From positions 58,408,053 to 58,472,052 of the forward strand of contig OX457027.1 of the NCBI GenBank assembly GCA_949752745.1: a stretch of DNA of 64,000 nucleotides, in the 5' to 3' direction. The DNA comes from Protula sp. h YS-2021 (lineage: Eukaryota; Annelida; Polychaeta; Sabellida; Serpulidae). Position 1 is the first letter of the stretch; each line of letters begins with the position of its first letter. This document shows, piece after piece, positions 12,121 through 34,985 of the stretch. A program made the translations under genes and the position numbers. The notes below the pieces were generated by a model that worked only from the letters and a program-made list of their open reading frames with translations, was not told the origin of the DNA and made no database searches.

Positions 12121-12947
12121 TTCTTTAGGAAGCTTTTATGTGGTTTATATCTCATTGCCTCACGTTTTTTTCGGCCTATCATTAAATTTTAAGTAGTGTA
12201 CATAACACTGAGCTTGAAAATCAGATAGAGTTGGTTATTTACACAAGACGGTTATATCAGTGAAGGATTTTGTTGTATTATTTTTCCTGTATTTTGGTTA
12301 TATTTTAAAAGAGTTTTGGTTTTAAACATTCATCTGTATAAATCTGTATTTTGTTTTTAAACAATTCATCTGTATAATATAAATCTATGTTTTTAAACAT
12401 TCATCTGTTTTAATATCTTTTGTGCTGCTCTTCAATATTTTGTAAATCTTCAATTAATGTTAAATAGTTTATGTATAGAAATGAAAGAAAATAAATATTA
12501 CATTGGGATTATGTAATAAATAAAATAAAAGGTGTAAATAAAAGAAAACAAACTCTACGCTTGTTTGGCTTTTATTTAGTGTTTCCCTAATACTCTTTTA
12601 CAGAAAGCACGTGGCCTTTGTTTATAAACAAAATCGGTTTGTTTACATTTTTTACACAGTCTCGATTCACATCAAACTTATAGTTGCAGATATCAAAAAA
12701 TGGTGTAAAATATGCAAATTATGTAAACAAAATATTCTGTTTCGCAGGGTTCATGCTTTGTTAAATTTCTCTTAATCTGTTGTCTTTTATATATTTTCGC
12801 TTTCGGAATTGAATGTAAAAAAAATCTACCGAGATTTTCATATACAACTTATGTCTGAAAAGTCCCTAATAACGAAGTTAGATTTTTGGCGTACATTTCG
12901 CGAGTTGGAGAAGAAATCGCGATTCGTCGTTTGTTTCCCGACATACC

Positions 12948-12992
<45 letters not shown>

Positions 12993-13360
12993 TGTGTAAT
13001 TCTCGTCTTTGGTATAAGGACTCTTAATGTAGACGTCATCTTCCATCTACGAGGCGAGACACAGGTTTTGTACGTGTGTGAACAAAAAATATGCGCAAGA
13101 TATCTTGAGAACGAAAATCGGATGGACTTCGAAATTGGTCTGGTTATGATTTGGGTAGGTAGTTCTGTGAGCTTTTGACGCGTATGATGTCATTACGTGA
13201 AAAATCTTGTCTGCAAAATTGCTCAACCCCTGAACACTGGAGAAACGTGAGACTGTGGTTATTTATCCAGCTCAAATAGTTTATGATGGAAACAAAACAA
13301 ATAACTAAGCAACTTGCTAAGTAATTTGTCAATTTCAGTCAATATGTGATGTGCCACACG
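12121..13360. other. AT-rich non-coding stretch with poly(A)-signal-like words and a (GT)n tract
   Basis: Several AATAAA words cluster at about 12488-12545. They could serve as distal polyadenylation signals for the upstream + strand gene, but nothing proves use. A (GT)n microsatellite runs at 12955-12991. I see no gene here. Confidence 0.5.
12955..12991. repeat. (GT)n microsatellite
   Basis: Uninterrupted alternating GT tract of about 37 nt. Confidence 0.95.
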
Positions 13361-13369
13361 TCTTTATTT

Positions 13370-13874
13370 AACACTTGACAAGCCTTTGGCTTGCAAGAGT
13401 TATATGAATTTGTGCGAGCAAAAGTCGTCCTTTTTTTTTTCTTCTTGACACTTTTTCCGATTTTTTGTGTCTTCTTCTTCTCTGACACTATGGGCCCTAC
13501 GACCATGAAACTTGGGACTTATGAAGAGCTTGATCTGAACATGTGCATGTCATTTTTTATTTTCGTCTTTGATTTCGTTTTCTTTGTTAAAACGCCATGT
13601 GAAAAGAGTGTATTTTTTTGCAAGTTAATGCGTAGCATTTAATCGCCATCACACACAGTTGCTCAGTGAGCTTTGTTCGAGCTCTCACTGTGTATGCTAG
13701 ATCAGTCAATAAAACCTTAAGTCAACAGAAACTAAACACTACTCGGCTTATAAGACGTATTCAAGCTGTGTTGTTTGCAATATATTATTCCAGAAATAAC
13801 CCATTGAAGCCAGTATTTTTGCGTTTTAATTTTTGTCAAGTGTTTAACATTTCGCTAGCGGAATGAGCTTCTAG
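13370..13874 (+). mobile_element. Short non-autonomous Helentron/Helitron2-like element, copy 1
   Basis: The 5' end AACACTTGACAA (13370-13381) is repeated inverted as TTGTCAAGTGTT (13833-13844), just upstream of a 3' hairpin (TTCGCTAGCG..A) and the terminal CTAG (13871-13874) followed by T. An inverted 5' terminus pairing with a 3' subterminal site upstream of a hairpin and CTRR-type end is the asymmetric terminal repeat arrangement described for Helentron/Helitron2 elements. A second small palindrome, CAAGCC TTT GGCTTG, follows the 5' end. No helicase coding is present. Confidence 0.65.
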
Positions 13875-14642
13875 TTTGTGGTTTGATTTCAAACAACTAC
13901 CTACCGTCAATATCAGTCACCTTTTGCATTCCGATCAACGTTGAAACCGGGGAATCGACCAATTAGATCGCATCATTCACCCAAGTCATGTAACAAGGCA
14001 ACTTAAAAACTGATCTTAATACTTGGTGCATAATTATAGATGTTGAAGTGGTCACTGACTGTGACCTCTTACGTTTCGATTTTTCAATCATAAGAAAGGC
14101 AAAACGAGGAGTGCAGAAAAATGTTCCTGGCTTTTGTCACGTAAAAACAACTTAAAATGTTTAGAAAATGCTTCATAAATATGGCTTGCAGACGTATCTG
14201 CCTCCCATCCCCACCCCTTGCAATTAAATAACGTGCACCTACCCACGATGGTAGGTCAACTCCATATCAAATACCATGGGAATTAGATTATTAGGATGGG
14301 AGTAACAGTCGGCGATGGACAACACTCAAATCTGTCACCTCCCCTCTCTTGGGCTAAAAAGCGATTCCATGAAAATACAAAACATGCATACTTGACTTGC
14401 TGTTCTCCGGAAGAACCTGGAATGCTATCTACGGGAACACACTGCGGGTTTAAAAATGGAAATATTTATTATTTGCGCACATTTTAAAGGTCACTTGATA
14501 ATTTGGGTGCAGTTGATTTGGATTGGGCAAAGGTTTTATATAATTAAGGTTTATGAGAGCAAATCACTAAAATATAAACGTAAAAATACCTCATAAAAAT
14601 CTGGAACCGATCAAATATGCTTTCTATTTTTTCACACTTTTT
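13875..14642. other. Non-coding stretch; nothing recognised
   Basis: Lies between the Helentron-like element and the stop codon of the SLC16 gene. The part next to 14642 would be that gene's 3' untranslated region on the minus strand. No canonical AATAAA is seen close to the stop. Confidence 0.4.
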
Positions 14643-24948
<10,306 letters not shown>

Positions 24949-25052
24949 TCTGCTCCACTCCGCTGTGTATTCACAAGCTCAGCTGTTTTCTCTCTGCAGT
25001 CCTCCTTTTATTGATCCTTCTTGCGTTTTCTCTCCCTTCTGCAAATGAATGA

Positions 25053-25849
25053 ACAGCAGTGTTAACCACTGACAGAAAACAAATTTCCCCGCAATTCCAG
25101 TGATACCCCATTAGTGATTTAAAAAAGAAATGATATTCTAGACTACCTGTGGTACCAAATGGTATTCTAATTATTACTATGTTCAAAAGCGCCAAACGTT
25201 GTTTTGTAAAATAATAAAAAAGAAGAAAAACTGTGTCTATCACCCGATCAGCAACAGTTTTAATACAAATGTTAAATATGCCAAGCAAACTGATTTTCGC
25301 TTATTCTCGTATTGGAGAGTGCAGGGCGGGGTGGGGGAGGGCCAAGGTGGCCAAAGGACACCAGCAGTCATCCTCGTACTTTCTGGGCGGATTGTTGATC
25401 TCGTCGAAAATGTTGATCTTATAGCAGAAATGAGTGTTGGACTCCTCCCTGAGTAAAAATAACACATCTCATTGACTGTGACTTCTCACATTAACCACAT
25501 TTATCAGGTATATCGCAAGCCAAAATTTTTGTTAGTCTGGATCTGTCCGCCTCTATGACGATAGAACACCAAGGAGTCAACGAACTAATTAGCAATCTCT
25601 GTTCTTCTGTCAGGATTGACCATTGGCAGCCTTGATTGAAAGGAAATTATGTTATTATGTATACTTCTTTTTCAACATACATGCTCACTGTAGTTATTTC
25701 CATCATGATGTATCTTGTAATTGGTTGACTGTGATTGGTTGTTATCCAGCTGTGTCAGGTACATTTTTATGATTTATGTCATTATCTTTCTGTTCTATCA
25801 TTAACCAAATAACTGCTATTGACAACGATATTTAATATCAACTGAATTC
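25053..25849. other. Non-coding stretch upstream of the SLC16 gene
   Basis: Would hold the 5' untranslated region and promoter of the minus-strand transporter gene. I cannot place a TATA box or start site. No other gene is seen. Confidence 0.4.
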
Positions 25850-27950
25850 AATTCGGATGTCACTCATTCAACCAATACAGTATTTCAGTTTTTCAAGCTG
25901 ATGGTAAGGTCAATTTTCGTTGCTGTATCAGCAAGTCTGTAATGATCTGCATGTCTTCAAGGCTGTGAGCAGACAAGGCACAGCCTTCGGCAAAGAGCAG
26001 ATCATGGATCATTACTTAAGTCCGCCCGGCAAATCTGCGTAGGATGAAGACACTGCCGTCAGAATGCACTTGCATATGCACATCTTTGTCAAGTCGCAGA
26101 ATGCATATCTAAGCATCACTGAGAAGAGAATTCCGAAAAGCGTGGGAGCGAAGATACAAAACCGCATTCATATTCTGGATATACATTATTTACAATGTCT
26201 TTGACTAGCCAGTTAAGGATGACGCGTGCTAGTATTTTACCAGGTGTTGATAATAGCGAAATGATTTGGTGTTTATCTCAGTTGGCTCTATTTCTTTTCC
26301 TTTTCTGCAAATATACTATGAAGGCAGCTCTTATGCATTATGTCTCTCCCTTCTTCAGTTTTTTACCATATGTGCGCCTTCATTCTTGTAGATCTCAGAA
26401 GGTATGCCTTCAGGTCCGGATGCTTTCTCCCAGGACAACTACTTCATCGTTTTCGCTACTTCGTCACATTCAGGAAATGAGTCCAGGTATAACTGAACGG
26501 GCAGCCGTGGTGTGTTTTCAGTAACTTCCTCGGATATGTTCTGGGGACGACTGAGTAGAAAACAGAAGTGTTCAGCCCACCTTTCCTTGACGTTTTTTGT
26601 CGGTGAGTAACTTTCCATGACGCTTTTGTAGGTGAGTAACTTTGTACCGTCAGCGTTTACGACTGGCAATGTGTCACTTCCTCGAGGTGGCTTTGTTATG
26701 CCACTGCTTAGTTTTTAAGGCTTGTAGACGTTTTTGTACTTTTTTGGCAATGTTAGTTTTTCCTCGAGTGAAAGTTCTTGTCATTCACGTACCGCAGGTG
26801 TGCGAGGTGCTTGTCGTCCATCATCTTTGATATTTCCGTGCCGTTCTCGTCAAACTAGTCTCGATGCTTTTACTTGACGAAATCGAGTAATTCGACAGCT
26901 ATGCACCGACGCACAATTTTCTCCATTCTGTCTCCAGTCATCTGCTAGGGATTCATTTGTTGTTTTTTAAAAGATTGTTTTTCAGTTCTTCTGCCTTTTC
27001 TATGTGATCAGCTTCTTGGCTGAGGTTAGCGTTGTTTTCTCGGTGGTGGAACTAGAGAGCTTCAATTTGCTTCTAACACGACGATGATCAGACCAACAAC
27101 TGGAACCAGGCATGGCACGAGTTATCTGGATATTACTTCTGTTTGCTGCCTTACTATCACTTAATCCAACAAGTGTCAATGTTTCGATTCTGCATGCATC
27201 CATGTTGTCTTGTACTTCTACGCTGTATGTGATAGCGTGTTTGTGATGGCTAGCTTATGTTCTGGATATTTAGGAAGGAGTAGCTGACCACTGAAATTAG
27301 CTTTACCAATACCTTGGCTACAAAGTACTTTTTGCCACACCAGAATGTCGGAGGATTCCCTGGCATCAAAATCTCCAAGGATTATCAACTTATCCGTGTA
27401 GGGAGTGGAGTTAATTACATACTCTCTAGATCATCAATAGAAGCCCTCTATGTCTTCATCTGTATGGGGCATGGATGGTGTGTACGCATGGACTGGAGTC
27501 GTAATCTGACTCGAGTCGCAGTTTGTTTCATGAGTATGAGTGGCAGAGTCATACATCTATCTGATATGCTCTTGTTAGTGATTCTAGTCTATTGGCGCGA
27601 TACTCAAGCGATTTGTAAAAACCACGTCTGAAATTCTAGGTTTACCTTGGAGTTTATTTTCCCAGAAGAACGTGTATCACATGCCAACTAGCTCCAATTG
27701 TGATAGACGAGCCTCACTCAGAGCTGAAATTCTACGTTACAGTCTTTCAGTGACTTAACAAAGATTGCAGTTCGTCTTTCGATCCTGCTGTCGTTGTATA
27801 TCAATGAAATTACGTTATAAGATCCGAAAATCAGTCCTTTCTTTTCGTTTTCTTTCTACCGCATGTCTGGATGCTCAAGTGTGTGGAGTGCAGGCGAGGT
27901 TTGGGGCTCTTTTTCTTGCCTCTTCTCTCAAACGGGGAAGCAGCGCCGTT
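25850..27950 (-). pseudogene. Decayed LINE ('craniofacial development protein 2-like' endonuclease and reverse transcriptase)
   Basis: Reading the minus strand, broken frames give endonuclease pieces (RIERRTAIFVKSLKDCN, then YTFFWE, then YKTTWMHAESKH, then ITRAMPGSSCWSDHRRVRSK). A linker follows (KERWAEHFCFLLSRPQNISE), then RT pieces (GKILARVILNWLVKDI…PEYECGFV, and LLFAEGCALSAHSLEDMQI). The last is the usual FADD catalytic box, here changed to FAEG. Most of the RT core between GKILAR and FADD is missing. Stops and frameshifts are frequent. Family order and motifs are recalled, not searched. Confidence 0.75.
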
Positions 27951-28855
27951 CCCAAAAAGGCCTGATTGTCGTTCAAGGAGAATACGAACGGCCAATCTGC
28001 ACCTGGTCTAGGTCAATCGACTATCACCCTTGAATCGCCTGCGTGCAGAGCTGTGACTAGAGGCTGCCAGTGAACATCTTTCACGTTCCTCGGCTACCAT
28101 CGTCGCAGGTCTTTTGGTTGCCACGACGCCTTGCACTTAAAATAAGCGAGAATTATTTGTGCATAGCAATCCCACTCCCTCGTCTAAAATCCCTGAAACT
28201 CCGCTAGTGTCAGATTGACCACGAACTGGACAGAATGCTCCAGATACAGATACAGATTGAATTTCCTTCTCCTAGACAGGCCGCTAAAAAGTTTCAACTC
28301 CTGCTCATTTTCTGTTGATGATGCAGGTTCTTTCTTGGCAGTGTAACACCATGGATTTCGTTCCGTCATGTACATCAAGTGCTGCTGCCCGTTAATGCGT
28401 CCATTCTGCCGGTGGTACTGATGATACTGAGTGCTTTTCACTAGTAGCGCCGCCCCGCCATGCCAGGGCGGTTTAACCGGGAAGTTGGCGGGGCCTCGCC
28501 GTTTCTTCTTCTCGTTCCTTCATGGATCCACTGGAGAGAATGTAGTTAAACTAGGGCTCCTCGCAAGAAGGCTACGATAGGGACAGTTGTGAACCAGTTG
28601 TTAGTAAGCTACACAAATGCCTACACCCATACATACACATATGCATGAATTTATTTTTTAATATCAAGTAAAATCAATATCCCGTTGTGACGTCAATATG
28701 AGAACGTCGCGTGCTCAGCTGATCCCACGAAAGTCTCATCATGCCAACCAAAAGAGAGGAAACTGTAAATGGCGCTCTTAAAAACTATAAAAACTTGCAG
28801 CGTTTTCAGTGGTGATTGAAATAGTCTAACAGTTGTTAGTAAGTAAGTGGATACA

Positions 28856-28974
28856 CCCTGCATTAAAATATTACATAAGGATCTTGAAATAAGACAGTTT
28901 TAGAACAGCACAGTTTTCAATCGAATAAATGTCGGGACTTAGAGTGTTATGAATGTAATATTTTAATCAGGGGC
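28856..28974. mobile_element. Putative 119-bp MITE
   Basis: The left end ccctgcATTAAAATATTACA is matched inverted by TGTAATATTTTAATcagggg at the right. Terminal repeats are ~19 nt with one extra base. No clear target duplication. Confidence 0.45.
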
Positions 28975-29137
28975 TTGTCGGATTCTGGATTTAGAAACAA
29001 TTCAAAGGCTGGGCAAGGCAAGACATGTTAAAATACGATGGTGGAGAAAGACTTTGATCTCGAGTGTATAATCGCACAAGAAATAGAAAATCTCGCCAAG
29101 ATTAGGCTTGTATAGATGGCAAGTATAGATAATTAAG

Positions 29138-29505
29138 GCCGCTTTACACGGCAGGGCATGCTGAAATTAAAAACTCACGAGCAAAGCGTACTTCGAAATT
29201 CAGGGAGTTTACACAGTGCAGCACCGAATTCCTTGATTACCACATAACGACATTTTAATGGCCAAGCTGCCCCACTTACCTCGGGGTTCAGTTGAAAATA
29301 GCTCCTTTTCCCCCACTTTAATGGCTTTAAGCAACTGGCCTGGCATCCAGTTGAGACACTTATCGATTAAAAAAAATAGGACGGGCTCTATTTCCGCGAG
29401 CTTGCTGCGTGATGACGGATGGGTCATAAAAATCATAAAAACTTTGTGTTTACACGATACAGCTTGCTGCCATGAGCAAGCCCTTGCACCAAAAACGCAC
29501 GTGTA
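29138..29505. mobile_element. Possible MITE with CTTTACACG termini
   Basis: ggccgCTTTACACGg on the left and aCGTGTAAAGtcg on the right form a 9-bp inverted pair about 370 bp apart. Short ends and no target duplication keep confidence low. Confidence 0.3.
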
Positions 29506-30471
29506 AAGTCGATATAATAGCGTGAACGTAAGAAAATGGCCTTGTTATTTAACAGATGACCTCTGAAAAGGTCATTCTGTAAGATATAAGAGCACTATTT
29601 TCGCAGTCTCCAGTGGGTCAGCGGAACAAAAAGGTCTAATACACAACAGGCCTGGACCACCGCGGAGGCTGGTCGGTAGACACCAACGCGAAATTGGCTC
29701 TAATGAACAAGGTCATGCTGAGGATATGTTAAGGTATACTGGAGCAATGGACAGTTCAAAGGTCGCATACTGAAAAGCCCTGTTGCCAAAATGTAAACAG
29801 ATGAAGGATGTTTCGTTTCTGTAGTCAAATCGTTTACCGAGAAATGCAGTAGTTCATCTGAACCTAAAAATCAAATGTATTGATAGTAATTTGGTTTGAA
29901 TATTTAGATCTGAACATTTATTTGCTTATAATCTACGGTAATATTTAGCTAAACTGGAGTTTCAGCTGTTATACACTTTCGCTGATTTGAAACAAGCAAA
30001 AAAAGAGATAGGTGTATTTCTAAAAACAGTCTTAGTTTCTGTCTTTTCCACAGCATTCCGTTCAGTGGTTGTGGGAGGGGTGGGGACTTGATTTTCGCAG
30101 GCTCAGCCTTATCGCACTTTCCCAAGCTACCTCATTTAATAAACAATCATGGAGTTAAAATTTATTTTGTTTAACATAGTTAGCAGTAAACACAATAAAC
30201 TGCAAACTCTGGCAATTCTCTTTGTAACTATATTTCCCTCGGTTAGACATGCAATACACAGCGGGCATGCCGAATCACATGTGAAGTTAATTTACAACAA
30301 TAAACATTACATACATAAAATAGTGCAGGGTTTCGCTTCTTTCCAGTGGTAATTTTCAGTCTGTCGGAAAGATAAACTTCGTTATTTTGTTTCAGTGCTA
30401 CCTCCACAATAAACAGACCAAACACTAGGTCACTCAGAGAAATAGAATTAGTAGTTCTACTACTGATATTT

Positions 30472-33400
30472 CCCACTTGCAAACATAGTTTGCAAATGGG
30501 TATACTTTGCAAAGAATTCCGGCGTTTATTCCTTCCTTTTTTTTTGTTTTTTTGTTTTTTTTTTTTTTCCGTCACGGAGGTTTCCAGAAAACTCCTCCTA
30601 CGCTATTTGACGTAGGACGATGAAATTTGGCACAGAGATAGAGGGTGATGAGATGTCGTGAAATCCGCAAATTTTTTTGACCTTGACCTTCAAGGTCAAG
30701 GTCAAATTGAGGTCAAAGTTTTTTTACCTCAAATTGGTTTCCAGAAAACTCCTCCTACACGGTTTGTAGTAGAAAGACGGCATTTGGCAGAAACATAGAG
30801 GGTAATGAGCTGTCGTGAAATCCGCAAAATTTTTTGACCTTGACCTTGACCTTCAAGGTCAAATTGAGGTCAAAATATTTTTTCAAAAACCTATTCCATC
30901 ACGAAAACTTGCTGGAAATAGCGCTCAAATCCTTGTTTCAACACGTGTACTGTGTCAGTAGGCAGTAACATCTTTGATGGAATCTCGACATTCAGTGTCA
31001 AGGTCAAGGTCATGTGACTTTTGTATATTGAAATCCCTTAGAGACAAATTGTCCATTATCTCGAATACGGTTAGAGATAGAGCGATTTTGAGCTTATTTT
31101 CGACCCTTTGGGCCTAAAAGACATTATATAAGAGGTAATTCGGTGACCTTGACCTCCTCCGTCATGGTCAAGGTCAAAAACCGGAAGTTGACCATTATCT
31201 CGAAAACGGTTAGAGATAGAGCGATTTTGAGCTTATTTTCGACCCTTTGGGCCTAAAAGACGTTATATAAGAGGTACCTCGGTGACCTTGACCTCCTCCG
31301 TCATGGTCAAGGTCAAAAACCGGAAGTTGACCATTATCTCGAAAACGGTTAGTGATAGAGCGATTTTGAGCTTATTTTCGACCCTTTGGGCCTAAAAGAC
31401 GTTATATAAGAGGTACCTCGGTGACCTTGACCTCCTCCGCCATGGTCAAGGTCGAAAACCGGAAGTTGACCATTATCTCGAAAACGGTTAGAGATAGAGC
31501 GATTTTGAGCTTATTTTCGACCCTTTGAGCCTAAAAGACGTTATATAAGAGGTACCTCGGTGACCTTGACCTCCTCCGTCATGGTCAAGGTCGAAAACCG
31601 GAAGTTGACCATTATCTCGAAAACGGTTAGAGATAGAGCGATTTTGAGCTTATTTTCGACCCTTTGGGCCTAAAAGACGTTATATAAGAGGTACCTCGGT
31701 GACCTTGACCTCCTCCGTCATGGTCAAGGTCGAAAACCGGAAGTTGACCATTATCTCGAAAACGGTTAGAGATAGAGCGATTTTGAGCTTATTTTCGACC
31801 CTTTGGGCCTAAAAGACGTTATATAAGAGGTACCTCGGTGACCTTGACCTCCTCCGTCATGGTCAAGGTCGAAAACCGGAAGTTGACCATTATCTCGAAA
31901 ACGGTTAGAGATAGAGCGATTTTGAGCTTATTTTCGACCCTTTGGGCCTAAAAGACGTTATATAAGAGGTACCTCGGTGACCTTGACCTCCTCCGTCATG
32001 GTCAAGGTCGAAAACCGGAAGTTGACCATTATCTCGAAAACGGTTAGAGATAGAGCGATTTTGAGCTTATTTTCGACCCTTTGGGCCTAAAAGACGTTAT
32101 ATAAGAGGTACCTCGGTGACCTTGACCTCCTCCGTCATGGTCAAGGTCGAAAACCGGAAGTTGACCATTATCTCGAAAACGGTTAGAGATAGAGCGATTT
32201 TGAGCTTATTTTCGACCCTTTGGGCCTAAAAGACGATATATAAGAGGTACCTCGGTGACCTTGACCTCCTCCGTCATGGTCAAGGTCGAAAACCGGAAGT
32301 TGACCATTATCTCGAAAACGGTTAGAGATAGAGCGAGTTTGAGCTTATTTTCGACCCTTTGGGCCTAAAAGACGTTATATAAGAGGTACCTCGGTGACCT
32401 TGACCTCCTCCGCCATGGTCAAGGTCGAAAACCGGAAGTTGACCATTATCTCGAAAATGGTTAGAGATAGAGCGATTTTGAGCTTATTTTCGACCCTTTG
32501 GGCCTAAAAGACGTTATATAAGAGGTACCTCGGTGACCTTGACCTCCTCCGTCATGGTCAAGGTCGAAAACCGGAAGTTGACCATTATCTCGAAAACGGT
32601 TAGAGATAGAGCGATTTTGAGCTTATTTTCGACCCTTTGGGCCTAAAAGACGTTATATAGGAGGTACCTCGGTGACCTTGACCTCCTCCGTCATGGTCAA
32701 GGTCAAAAACCGGAAGTTGACCATTATCTCGAAAACGGTTAGAGATAGAGCGAGTTTGAGCTTATTTTCGACCCTTTGGGCCTAAAAGACGTTATATAAG
32801 AGGTACCTCGGTGACCTTGACCTCCTCCGTCATGGTCAAGGTCGAAAACCGGAAGTTGATCATTATCTCGAAAACGGTTAGAGATAGAGCGATTTTGAGC
32901 TTATTTTCGACCCTTTGGGCCTAAAAGACGTTATATAAGAGGTACCTCGGTGACCTTGACCTCCTCCGTCATGGTCAAGGTCGAAAACCGGAAGTTGACC
33001 ATTATCTCGAAAACGGTTAGAGATAGAGCGATTTTGAGCTTATTTTCGACCCTTTGGGCCTAAAAGACGTTATATAAGAGGTACCTCGGTGACCTTGACC
33101 TCCTACGTCATGGTCAAGGTCAAAAACCGGAAGTTGACCATTATCTCGAAAACGGTTAGAGATAGAGCGATTTTGAGCTTATTTTCGACCCTTTGGGCCT
33201 AAAAGACGTTATATAAGAGGTACCTCGGTGACCTTGACCTCCTCCGTCATGGTCAAGGTCGAAAACCGGAAGTTGATCATTATCTCAAAAACGGTTAGAG
33301 ATAGAGCGATTTTGAGCTTATTTTCGACCCTTTGGGCCTAAAAGACGTTATATAAGAGGTACCTCGGTGACCTTGACCTCCTCCGTCATGGTCAAGGTCG

Positions 33401-34985
33401 AAAACCGGAAGTTGACCATTATCTCGAAAACGGTTAGAGGTAGAGCCATTTTGAGCTTATTTTCGACCCTTTGGGCCTAAAAGACGTTACATAAGAGGTA
33501 CCTCGGTGACCTTGACCTCCTCCGTCATGGTCAAGATCGAAAACCGGAAGTTGACCATTATCTCGAAAACGGTTAGAGAGAGAGCGATTTTGAGCTTATT
33601 TTCGACCCTTTGGGCCTAAAAGACGTTATATAAGAGGTACCTCGGTAACCTTGACCTCCTCCGTCATGGTCAAGGTCGAAAACCGGAAGTTGACCATTAT
33701 CTCGAAAACGGTTAGAGATAGAGCGATTTTGAGCTTATTTTCGACCCTTTGGGCCTAAAAGACGTTATATAAGAGGTACCTCGGTGACCTTGACCTCCTC
33801 CGTCATGGTCAAGGTCGAAAACCGGAAGTTGACCATTATCTCGAAAACGGTTAGAGATAGAGCGATTTTGAGCTTATTTTCGACCCTTTGGGCCTAAAAG
33901 ACGTTATATAAGAGGTACCTCGGTGACCTTGACCTCCTCCGTCATGGTCAAGGTCGAAAACCGGAAGTTGACCATTATCTCGAAAACGGTTAGAGATAGA
34001 GCGATTTTGAGCTTATTTTCGACCCTTTGGGCCTAAAAGACGTTATATAAGAGGTACCTCGGTGACCTTGACCTCCTCCGTCATGGTCAAGGTCGAAAAC
34101 CGGAAGTTGACCATTATCTCGAAAACGGTTAGAGATAGAGCGATTTTGAGCTTATTTTCGACCCTTTGGGCCTAAAAGACGTTATATAAGAGGCACCTCG
34201 GTGACCTTGACCTCCTCCGTCATGGTCAAGGTCGAAAACCGGAAGTTGACCATTATCTCGAAAACGGTTAGAGATAGAGCGATTTCGACCCTTTGGGCCT
34301 AAAAGACGTTATATAAGAGGTACCTCGGTGACCTTGACCTCCTCCGTCATGGTCAAGGTCAAAAACCGGAAGTTGACCATTATCTCGAAAACGGTTAAAG
34401 ATAGCGCGATTTTGAGCTTATTTTCGACCCTTTGGGCCTAAAAGACGTTATATAAGAGGTACTTCGGTGACCTTGACCTCCTCCGTCATGGTCAAGGTCA
34501 AAAACCGGAAGTTGACCATTATCTCGAAAACGGTTAGAGATAGAGCGATTTTGAGCTTATTTTCGACCCTTTGGGCCTAAAAGACGTTATATAAGAGGTA
34601 CCTCGGTGACCTTGACCTCCTCCGTCATGGTCAAGGTCAAAAACCGGAAGTTGACCATTATCTCGAAAACGGTTAGAGATAGAGCGATTTTGAGCTTATT
34701 TTCGACCCTTTGGGCCTAAAAGACGTTACATAAGAGGTACCTCGGTGACCTTGACCTCCTCCGTCATGGTCAAGGTCAAAAACCGGAAGTTGACCATTAT
34801 CTCGAAAACGGTTAGAAAACTGAATTTGATTATTTGAGATTACATTATACTTCGATGTCCTTGTTCATGATAATAAGTCGGAAGCTGACAATTATGTGGA
34901 AAGACTGAAAATATGTCTTTAACCAGATAGATTATACCATTGCAAGTGGGTGTCATTTCGCTACGTGTAGCGAAATTCGGTCTAG
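30472..34985 (+). mobile_element. 4.5-kb Helentron-like element filled with a 139-bp satellite
   Basis: The 5' terminus cccacttgcaa (30472-30482) is exactly repeated inverted as ttgcaagtggg at 34940-34950. It is followed by a perfect hairpin (stem ATTTCGCTAC / GTAGCGAAAT, 34955-34976), then tcggtCTAG ending at 34985 and a T. This is the Helentron/Helitron2 asymmetric-terminal-repeat layout. The body has two leader repeats around 'aggtttccagaaaactcctcc' and 'gaccttgaccttcaaggtca', then the 139-bp array. No Rep/helicase coding is present, so it would be non-autonomous, like the satellite-bearing HINE elements of molluscs (recalled). Confidence 0.75.
31050..34820. repeat. 139-bp satellite array, about 27 units
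   Basis: CCGGAAGTTGACC begins at 31181, 31320, 31459 and 31598, giving an exact 139-bp period that continues to ~34,790. One unit near 34,280 has lost about 14 bp. Units are almost identical, implying recent amplification or homogenisation. Each unit holds GTGACCTTGACC…GGTCAAGGTC, a 10-bp inverted pair with an 11-nt loop. Confidence 0.95.

Larger units (their letters stand above)
27951..30471. other. Non-coding stretch with small putative MITEs
   Basis: Beyond the two putative MITEs listed separately, I recognise no gene. A short GC-rich patch lies at 28448-28500. The part nearest 27950 may be LINE leader sequence. Confidence 0.4.
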